From: Deltaproteobacteria bacterium
Lineage (GTDB): Bacteria > Myxococcota_A > Polyangia > Nannocystales > Nannocystaceae
Direction: 5' to 3'
NCBI GenBank assembly: GCA_016709225.1
Contig: JADJEE010000002.1
Coordinates: 682,001 to 746,000 of the forward strand
Length of the DNA: 64,000 nt
In this document: positions 54,921-64,000 of the stretch, piece by piece
How positions within the stretch are numbered: the stretch's first letter is position 1
Layout: every line of letters starts with the position of its first letter
The notes under the pieces: generated by a model
Database searches by the model: none
What the model was told of the DNA's origin: nothing
The model's input: the letters and a program-made list of their open reading frames with translations, nothing else
Program-made: the position numbers and the translations under genes

Positions 54921-56687
54921 TCACATCTTCGGGCAGGCGCCGCCGGCCTGCTCGAGCCCGGCCTTGCGGAGCTGCGCACCGGTCGGGCCATCGCCGAGCT
55001 TGGCGCGCGCGGCCTCGCCGTGGCCCTTGCCGAGCACGTCGCGAAGATACGGCACGTAGTCGAAGGTGTCGGAGTGCTCGGCGGTGTGGCACTCGCCGGC
55101 GCACAGCTGGGCGGTGGTCGCGAGCGTGATGTGCTGCAGCTTCTCGCCACCATCGTCGACGTGCAGGCTGCCGGGTCCGTGGCAGACCTCGCACTGCACG
55201 TCGCGCAGGCCAGCGTTCTCGATCAAGTCGCTGCCGCCGGGCTTGCGATAGCCGGTGACGTGACAGCTGACGCAGGAGAGATCGTATTGCTTGTCGACCT
55301 CGACGAGGGTCTGCCAGGCCTTGGCGTGCACGGTCGTGCGCCAGAACTCGACCGCCTCGGCGTGGCACTCCTCGCAGCGCTCGATGCCGGTGAAGCCGGC
55401 CTTGCCCTTGGCGGGGGCCGGCGGCTTCACGCCCGTGAAGCGTTGGATGTTGGCCTGCGCGACGCCCTTGTCGTACTCGACCAGACGCTGCTTGGCCTCG
55501 GCGTCGGCCGGCAGCTTGCAGGTGACCTTCACCTGCGAGAGCGTGACCGCGGCCGCGTCGCCGGGCGGCGCGTCGAGCCCGGCGCTCAGGGCATCGCGCT
55601 CGCCTCGCAGTCGCGCGAGGAAGGCGGGATCGGCCGTGGGATCGGCCTCGAACTTCTTCAGCCGGGCCTCCACGCGCGCCAGCTCGCGCTCGCGATCGGC
55701 CTTCGACGGCACCACCGCCCAGCTCGACGCGTCGGGCACCGCAGCGCCGCTGGCATCGACGGACAGACGCAGGTGCGCCACCGACTGCAGCATCTCGCCG
55801 GGCTCGAACACCCAGGTCTTGCCGAGCTTGGTGGCGGGCGTACCGGTGCGCTGACGCTCGACGCCCTCGACCGAGCCAACCACCACGAGGTCGATGCCGA
55901 GCTCGCCGCGCGCGAGCCCCTCGGCGAAGTCGCGGGGGCCGTGCGCCATCACGATCACGTACGCGGCCCCCTCCTCGCGCATGCGCGCGACGGTGGAGGT
56001 GAGCGCGGGCTCGACCGCCGTCGGCTTGCCGAGCGGCTCGAGCCCGGCGACGCGCGGGTCGATCACCGCAGTGACGCCGACCTTCCACGTCACGCCGTTC
56101 GACTCGAGCGCGACCACGCGATGGCTCGCGAGTGCGGGCAGACCCGCGGCCGGCTGCAGGTTGGCGACCACGCGGGGCAGCACGTGGTCCTGCAGCGCCT
56201 TGGTGCCGGACGGCGCGACCACGTCGAACGGACCCACGCTCGACACGAGGTGATCGCCGAGCTGCCCGAACTGCGTGGTCAGCAGCGACGCGCGCGACTC
56301 GGCCTGCTCCCAGCCCGCAGCGTCGGGCGGCGCATAGGCGCCCTTGGGATCGGGATAGAGGAACGACCCTGGCTCGAGCACCAGCGTGGCGGCGTCGGGC
56401 CCCTGCCCCTCGAGCCAACCGAACGCGTATTGCAGGCCGCCGAGCGGCTCGGTGGTGCAGCCGCACGGTGCGATCGTGCCGAGCACGCGGCCGAACGCGA
56501 CGATGTCGAAGGTCGCGCGCGGCGGCACCACCGGTGGCGCCACGACGTCGGTCTTGCCCGCGTCGCCGGTGGGCGGCTTGCCGCCGCCCGTGCCGCCGCA
56601 GTTCGGCGCGGCCAGCAGGCCGATGCCACAGGCGAGCGCGGCGGAGGTCACGAGCGAGCGTGCGCGGGATGAAGCAGCGTGGGCCAT
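54921..56687 (-). CDS. multiheme cytochrome c lipoprotein with UshA-like N-terminal domain
   Basis: A 588-residue protein. The ATG at 56687 gives a lipoprotein signal (ALACGIGLLAAPNCGGTGGG). Residues 60-290 resemble the 5'-nucleotidase/UshA fold, with the family's TIAPCGCTTEPLGGL motif. The standard metal-binding motifs are largely absent. Residues 300-370 are a coiled-coil-like charged helix. The C-terminal 170 residues bind heme: CEECH, CVSCH, CEVCH and an unusual CAGECH (C-x3-C-H). Cytochrome c554-type domains look like this. It follows the bc-type complex genes, so it probably takes or passes electrons on the outer face of the membrane. Confidence 0.83.
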   Translation of the reverse strand: MAHAASSRARSLVTSAALACGIGLLAAPNCGGTGGGKPPTGDAGKTDVVAPPVVPPRATFDIVAFGRVLGTIAPCGCTTEPLGGLQYAFGWLEGQGPDAATLVLEPGSFLYPDPKGAYAPPDAAGWEQAESRASLLTTQFGQLGDHLVSSVGPFDVVAPSGTKALQDHVLPRVVANLQPAAGLPALASHRVVALESNGVTWKVGVTAVIDPRVAGLEPLGKPTAVEPALTSTVARMREEGAAYVIVMAHGPRDFAEGLARGELGIDLVVVGSVEGVERQRTGTPATKLGKTWVFEPGEMLQSVAHLRLSVDASGAAVPDASSWAVVPSKADRERELARVEARLKKFEADPTADPAFLARLRGERDALSAGLDAPPGDAAAVTLSQVKVTCKLPADAEAKQRLVEYDKGVAQANIQRFTGVKPPAPAKGKAGFTGIERCEECHAEAVEFWRTTVHAKAWQTLVEVDKQYDLSCVSCHVTGYRKPGGSDLIENAGLRDVQCEVCHGPGSLHVDDGGEKLQHITLATTAQLCAGECHTAEHSDTFDYVPYLRDVLGKGHGEAARAKLGDGPTGAQLRKAGLEQAGGACPKM

Positions 56688-56735
56688 CGCGAAGGGCCGC
56701 AGATTGGCGCGAATGGCCACCGCCTGCAAGTGAAC

Positions 56736-56767
56736 GCCCCCGTCGCGCACACGCGCGTGCGACGGGG
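56736..56767 (-). terminator. hairpin after the cytochrome b gene
   Basis: GCCCCCGTCGCAC (56736-56748) and GTGCGACGGGGGC (56755-56767) form a perfect 13-bp stem around a 6-base loop. It separates the Rieske-cytochrome b unit from the multiheme lipoprotein gene. There is only a weak T-rich stretch after it, so it may attenuate transcription without fully ending it. Confidence 0.7.
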
Positions 56768-56792
56768 GCGAAGCCGTGCTCGTGGCGGGCTG

Positions 56793-58481
56793 CTAGCCCT
56801 CTTCGGGCTGCGGTGCTCGACGCGCGACCACGAACGCCGAGAGCGCCGCGATCTCTTCGTCGCTCAGCTTGCCCTCGAACTTCGGCATCTGCGCCGCCTT
56901 GCCGAACAGGTCCGGCTTCGACGAGTCGCGGATGACCCGATCGACCCACGCCACCGTGCCGTGGCCGAGCAGGTTCGGACCCTCGTTGTCCTTGCCGGCC
57001 TCGACCTCGTGGCAGTTGCTGCAATCGAGTTCGTCCTTCCACAGCGCGGTGCCCTTGGCGACCAGCGCAGCGTCCGGCGCCAGCTCGGGCTCCATCATGC
57101 TCACCAGGTACTCGACCGTCGCCGCGAGCTGCTCGTCGCTCAGCTTGTCGGCGGGGTAGGTCTCCATGGTGTCGTGCTTGGTCTTGCCGAAGAACTTCGC
57201 CTGCGTCGGGTCGCGCACCAGCGACGCCAGCCATGCGCGGCTCGAATAGTCGGTGAGATCGGGCGCCTCGCCGCCACCGAAGCCATCGAGCGCGTGGCAG
57301 TTGCGACAGTGCTCGATGTACAGCTGCTTGACCTTGTACTCGGGGTCGTTCCAGTAGACCGCGCCACCACCTTGCGGATCGATGCCGCCCTTCGCCAGCG
57401 CGCGCGCGCGGGTGGCCATCAGGTCGGCCTCGGCGAGCGCCTTCTGGTAGCTCTCGTCGCCGCGATCATCGGCCATCGCCATCATCGTCAGCGCGATCGA
57501 GCCCGCCAGCAGGCCGCCGAGACCGACCAACACCGTGACGCGACCGAGCTTGCCGGCGATGCGCTCGAGCAGCGGCGCCGCGAGCAGGAAGGCCACCGCC
57601 GCGCCGGGGAGGATGACGGTCGCGATCGGCTCGAGCGGCCCCTCGAAGTAGTGCCGCAGCTTGTAGAGGAAGAGGAAGTACCACTCGGGCCGCGCCTGGA
57701 AGCCGCTGGTCGGATCGGCGGGCGCAAACAGCTCGGTGCCATGGCTGTGCACCGTCATCGCCAGCAGGACACCCGCAACCACGGTCATCGCGAGTGCGTC
57801 GAGCAGCAGCTGGCCGGGCGCGTAGGTCGACGGGCGCGCATCGCCGGCAGGCGCCGGCCCATGGCGACGACGCTGCCCCGCGATGAACGCGAGCAGGCCG
57901 CCCAACGCCACCGGCAACACCAACGCATGCAGCACGAACAATCGCAGCAGCGTGAGGTTGCCGGCCGAGCTGCCGCCTTGGACCAAGCGCTTGATGATGG
58001 CGCCGCCCGGGGTCTGCTCGGCGATGCCGAGCTCGACCTGGATGGCCCAGTAGCCCTTCTCGTCCCACGGCAGCGGGTTGCCGGTGAGCCCCTCGGCGAG
58101 CGCGAGGCCCATCACCGCCAGCGCCGCGAACCACATCAGCTCGCGCGGGCGGATGTACGAGCGCGACCACGCCAGCGCGACCACGTGCAGCACCGCGATC
58201 ACCACGAATGCGGATGCGCCGTGATCGTGCAGGCCGCGGATGAACCACCCCATCGAGACCTCGTCGGTGAGGTAGGCGGTCGAGGCCCACGCATCGGAGG
58301 ACGAGGGGCTGTAGTAGGCCGCCAGCACCACGCCGAGCACGGCCTGCTGCACGAACAGGTACACCAGCGCCGCGAAGACGGCGTGACGCAGCGCGGGCCC
58401 GCCGGGCCACGGTCGGTTGGCGAACGCGGTGAAGCCCTGCGAGAGGCCCAGTCGCTCGTCGAGGAAGCCACGCACGCTCAT
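56793..58481 (-). CDS. cytochrome b/b6 fused to two cytochrome c domains
   Basis: A 562-residue subunit of a quinol-oxidising bc-type complex. Its ATG overlaps the stop of the Rieske gene by 4 bases. Residues 1-335 hold about eight membrane helices with heme ligands H85 and H99, H185, the PEWY quinol-site motif at 265-268 and RPREL. The expected fourth ligand, about 14-15 residues after H185, is Phe199/Ile200 in LLAFIAGQ. Residues 375-562 are periplasmic and carry two c-type heme sites, CRNCH (392-396) and CSNCH (487-491). The fusion lets electrons leave without a separate cytochrome c1. Confidence 0.9.
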   Translation of the reverse strand: MSVRGFLDERLGLSQGFTAFANRPWPGGPALRHAVFAALVYLFVQQAVLGVVLAAYYSPSSSDAWASTAYLTDEVSMGWFIRGLHDHGASAFVVIAVLHVVALAWSRSYIRPRELMWFAALAVMGLALAEGLTGNPLPWDEKGYWAIQVELGIAEQTPGGAIIKRLVQGGSSAGNLTLLRLFVLHALVLPVALGGLLAFIAGQRRRHGPAPAGDARPSTYAPGQLLLDALAMTVVAGVLLAMTVHSHGTELFAPADPTSGFQARPEWYFLFLYKLRHYFEGPLEPIATVILPGAAVAFLLAAPLLERIAGKLGRVTVLVGLGGLLAGSIALTMMAMADDRGDESYQKALAEADLMATRARALAKGGIDPQGGGAVYWNDPEYKVKQLYIEHCRNCHALDGFGGGEAPDLTDYSSRAWLASLVRDPTQAKFFGKTKHDTMETYPADKLSDEQLAATVEYLVSMMEPELAPDAALVAKGTALWKDELDCSNCHEVEAGKDNEGPNLLGHGTVAWVDRVIRDSSKPDLFGKAAQMPKFEGKLSDEEIAALSAFVVARRAPQPEEG

Positions 58482-59038
58482 GCCGGCTCCTGGGTCTTGG
58501 TGCCCATCTTGAAGCGCTGGAAGCGAATCGAGACCAGCTGCTCCTCGGCCTTCACCTCGAGCGCGTCCATGCCGCGGGGCGACGGCCCGCTCTCGACCGC
58601 GCCGTCCATCGAGAACCACGACTTGTGGCACGCGCAGTAGAACTTGCTCGCGGCGGCGTCGTAGTCGATGCCGCAGCCGAGGTGCGGGCACACGGTCGAC
58701 AATGCGACCAGCTGGCCCCCCTGCGAGAGCACCCACGCCGAGCCCACCTTCACGTTGAGCACGCGATTCCACGCATCGACACGATCGGCGTAGAGATCGA
58801 CCTTCACCGGCTTGTCACCGCCGAACATCGACGGTGGGCCCGCGGCGATGAAGTCGCCCTCGCCTTCGGTGGTGTCGTGGCGCAGCGGATGCCCGAGGAA
58901 GACCGCGACCGGTCCGAGCACGCTGGCCGCCACGCCCACGCCGAGCGCGCCCGCGGAGGCCATGAGGAGGGTCCGACGGGAGCTGTGGGGGCCAGCCGTG
59001 TTGCCGTCGGGATCGTCGTCGCTGGGGATGCTCACCAT
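58478..59038 (-). CDS. Rieske iron-sulphur protein of the bc-type complex
   Basis: A 186-residue protein. It has a twin-arginine-like N-terminus (SSRRTLLMASAGALGVGVAA) whose helix anchors it in the membrane. The cluster ligands are C117 and H119 in CPHLGC, with C135 and H138 in CACH; C122 and C137 form the disulphide. GAGAGGA precedes the ATG at 59038 and sets the start. It is first in a two-gene unit with cytochrome b and moves electrons from quinol to the cytochrome c domains. Confidence 0.94.
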   Translation of the reverse strand: MVSIPSDDDPDGNTAGPHSSRRTLLMASAGALGVGVAASVLGPVAVFLGHPLRHDTTEGEGDFIAAGPPSMFGGDKPVKVDLYADRVDAWNRVLNVKVGSAWVLSQGGQLVALSTVCPHLGCGIDYDAAASKFYCACHKSWFSMDGAVESGPSPRGMDALEVKAEEQLVSIRFQRFKMGTKTQEPA

Positions 59039-59160
59039 CTTTGGTCCTCTCGCGGGGCCGATCTCGGGATCGAGGCGCGACCTCGACGAAGCTACCCGAT
59101 TCTCGCCACGGTCGGCGGCCCGTCGTGACATCATCGGGTCACGCCCTGACGCGCGTACGT

Positions 59161-60027
59161 ATGAACGAGATCGATCCCCCGGCGTTACAACGATTGTTGG
59201 CGGCCCACTGGCCGCGGCTGGCCTCGGTGATCCCGCGGGCGCGATCGTTGGGCGCCGACTGGACCCGGATGTCGACGCCGTTCGTGCGCTTCGAGGGCGA
59301 CGAGCCCATCGCCCACGTGGGTGTGCTCGAGATCCCGCTGGTCATCGACGGCACCCCCGTGACGGCGGCCGGGATCCATGCCGTGTGTACGGCGGCGCCG
59401 TGGCGCGGGCGTGGCCACTCGCGCGCGTTGATGGAGCGCGCGCTGGCCTGGGCCGACGCCCGCACCGACACGGTGGTATTGCACGCCAACGATCCTGCGC
59501 TGTATGAACGCTACGGCTTTCGCGCGGTGCCGCAGTCCGTGTGGACCACCCCGGCGCCCGACGTGACGCGCACGCGGGCGATGCCGGTGCTGTCCGATCG
59601 GCGCTCGGCCTACGTCGATACCGTCTTGCGCAGCTTCCGCGGGCGCGTGCCCGTCGCCCACGCGCTCGGTGTGGGCGAGGCCGCCGAGCTGTTCGTGCTC
59701 GACGAGGTGCTCGGCACCGGCGGCTTCGCGCGGTTGTGGTGGAGCGAGCGGCTCGGCTGCGTGGTCGCAGCCCAGATCGACGAGGACGACGAAGGCGAAG
59801 ACGACGTGCTGCGCATCTACGACGTGGTCGGCCCGCGGTTCCCGGCGCTGTCGGAGATCGTCGCGGAGATCGACGGCCAGATCGCACGCGTCGAGGTCTA
59901 CTTCGCGCCCGAGCGCTGGCCGCAGCACGACTGGGTGCCGCGGCCCTTGGCGTCACCCGACACGCTGATGGTGCGCGGCCGCTTCACCAACGCCGCCATC
60001 GCCGTGCCACCGCTCGCGCGCTGCTGA
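59161..60027 (+). CDS. GNAT-family acetyltransferase, Eis-like
   Basis: A 288-residue protein. Residues 40-130 hold the acetyl-CoA site with the R-x-x-G-x-G loop in APWRGRGHSRALMERAL. A second domain follows (AHALGVGEAAELFVLDEVLG), with an acidic patch DEDDEGEDD. It resembles the two-domain Eis-type acetyltransferases. The substrate is unknown. Its last 75 bases overlap the end of the opposing LytTR gene. Confidence 0.82.
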   Translation: MNEIDPPALQRLLAAHWPRLASVIPRARSLGADWTRMSTPFVRFEGDEPIAHVGVLEIPLVIDGTPVTAAGIHAVCTAAPWRGRGHSRALMERALAWADARTDTVVLHANDPALYERYGFRAVPQSVWTTPAPDVTRTRAMPVLSDRRSAYVDTVLRSFRGRVPVAHALGVGEAAELFVLDEVLGTGGFARLWWSERLGCVVAAQIDEDDEGEDDVLRIYDVVGPRFPALSEIVAEIDGQIARVEVYFAPERWPQHDWVPRPLASPDTLMVRGRFTNAAIAVPPLARC

Positions 60028-60582
60028 GGGCTGCGCGCGCGCGAGCCCCAGCGCGCGTCGGAGCCGTCGCGCGACCTGCCGCGAGACCGGCACGCTGCCA
60101 CCACCGTGGAGCTCGGCGAGGTAGCCACCGTGCGCCTGCGAACGCAGCAGCCGGATCGCATCGAGGTTGACGAGCGTGCGGCGATGACTGCGGAGGAACG
60201 TCGAGGTCGGCAGTCGACGCGCGAGCTGCTGGAGCGTCGCGGCGGTGAGCACGGGCGGTAGGCCGCGGCGGTGGACCGACACCAGCACGCCGTCGAAGAC
60301 CGCGTGCGTGATGTCCTCGGGCGCGAGCAACACCACGCCGTCGCGCACTGCGATCGCGAGCGCATCGCCGCGCGCAGACGCGACCGGCTCGGCGTCGACG
60401 TCGGTCTGGGCGCCGACGATGACGTCGACGGCCGCAGGATCGAGCCGCGCCTGGGCGGCGCTGGCGAAGGTGGCCACGACCGCGTGCTGGGCGGCACTGG
60501 CGAGGCGTCGGCGCAGTCGCTCACGCGCGAGCGGATCGGGTTCGACGATGGCAATGCGCAGCGGTGGTGTGGGTATGGGCAT
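59953..60582 (-). CDS. LytTR-type transcription regulator with degenerate receiver
   Basis: A 209-residue regulator. The C-terminal LytTR DNA-binding domain covers about 110-180 (STFLRSHRRTLVNLDAIRLL, SVPVSRQVARRLRRALGL). The N-terminal 85 residues begin like a receiver (LRIAIVEPDPLARERL), but the acidic triad and the phospho-accepting Asp are not clear (DVIVGAQTDVDAE) and the domain is short. It is therefore probably not controlled by phosphorylation. It is divergent from a Ser/Thr kinase at 60873 across 290 bases. Confidence 0.78.
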   Translation of the reverse strand: MPIPTPPLRIAIVEPDPLARERLRRRLASAAQHAVVATFASAAQARLDPAAVDVIVGAQTDVDAEPVASARGDALAIAVRDGVVLLAPEDITHAVFDGVLVSVHRRGLPPVLTAATLQQLARRLPTSTFLRSHRRTLVNLDAIRLLRSQAHGGYLAELHGGGSVPVSRQVARRLRRALGLARAQPSAARERWHGDGGVGEAAAHHQRVG

Positions 60583-60872
60583 GGGTTCGTCTCGTGCGGG
60601 GAACGCGGGCCTTTCGCGCCCGCTGCTCGGGTGGACGGCGGCGCAAGGGGAGCCGTCGTCGCAGTCTGGACCGGGCGCGGCGGCCCGGCCCGCGCGCGCA
60701 GCGGGCGTTTGGGGGGCAATCCCGCGCCGAGCACGTGGCGCCGCTGCTTCGCTCGCGTGCAGAAGCCGTGCAGCACGACCGAGCCAGGGGCACAGACCGC
60801 CGCGCGGCGGTTTCTAGTGCTCGCCGCGACGCGGTCGACCATGCGATGCTGCTCGTTCGCAAGGCGCGGGCG

Positions 60873-63869
<2,997 letters not shown>

Positions 63870-64000
63870 CTGCGGTGCTCGCCGCGCTGCGGGTCCCTCG
63901 CGTGGCGGGGGCGGGCGTCGCGGCGTGGGCGATTCCACCGATCAGATCGGCGACGCCGACAGTCTTCGGGGGCGCCGATGGCCCGGACGCGCTGGGTCGT

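Overview
The window is GC-rich DNA (roughly 70% by eye) packed with genes on both strands. It looks like a myxobacterium of the Nannocystis/Enhygromyxa kind (phylum Myxococcota). The signs are three Hanks-type Ser/Thr kinases with membrane anchors and TPR tails, several lipoproteins with Ser/Thr/Gly/Asp-rich linkers after the lipobox, PEGA and receptor-L-domain surface proteins, and GC-rich third codon positions throughout. This assignment is an inference; no rRNA or tRNA gene was seen.

Layout. 1-7.1 kb: tail of an unknown gene, two adjacent acyl-CoA dehydrogenases, a lipoprotein, a GT-C-like membrane protein and a receptor-L-repeat lipoprotein. 7.1-16.4 kb (all minus strand): TPR kinase, a DUF1566-type protein, HtrA protease, Hsp20, a sugar nucleotidyltransferase and a membrane protein. 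16.4-21.7 kb: UDP-glucose dehydrogenase, a lipoprotein on the other strand, a rhomboid protease with zinc ribbons, and a second kinase. 21.7-31.5 kb (mostly minus): a lipoprotein, a PEGA protein, another lipoprotein, an ECF sigma factor, YggX, glycyl-tRNA synthetase, an ABC exporter, an Asp-rich winged-helix protein and an aldo/keto reductase. 31.6-38.1 kb (minus): a Gfo/Idh-epimerase fusion, a glycosyltransferase, MutY and TypA. 38.2-43.9 kb (plus): an amidase, an AlkZ-like protein with an Ala-Lys-Pro repeat tail, a MATE exporter and a site-2 protease. 43.9-46.4 kb: a GST-like protein and a dienelactone hydrolase divergent from a GlxA-type AraC regulator.

46.4-54.9 kb is the accessory island. 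It carries three consecutive 5'-truncated RHS core fragments, all on the minus strand. Each ends in a different C-terminal toxin tip and each is followed at once by a different small gene, in two cases through a 4-base stop/start overlap (ATGA). RHS1 and RHS3 share a nearly identical 1480-bp block that ends sharply at the toxin tip. RHS2 shares about 694 bp of core and has a 1-base frameshift. RHS3 has an in-frame stop. A 62-bp RHS scar lies at the far end. This looks like an array of orphan RHS toxin-tip/immunity cassettes, which can exchange tips with a full-length RHS gene by homologous recombination. It is the most interesting part of the window.

54.9-64 kb: a respiratory operon (Rieske protein, cytochrome b fused to two c-type domains), followed by a multiheme lipoprotein, then a GNAT acetyltransferase, a LytTR regulator and a third TPR kinase. 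The cytochrome b appears to lack one of the four expected heme-ligand histidines.

All coordinates come from reading the sequence directly. Family names rest on motif recognition, not database searches.
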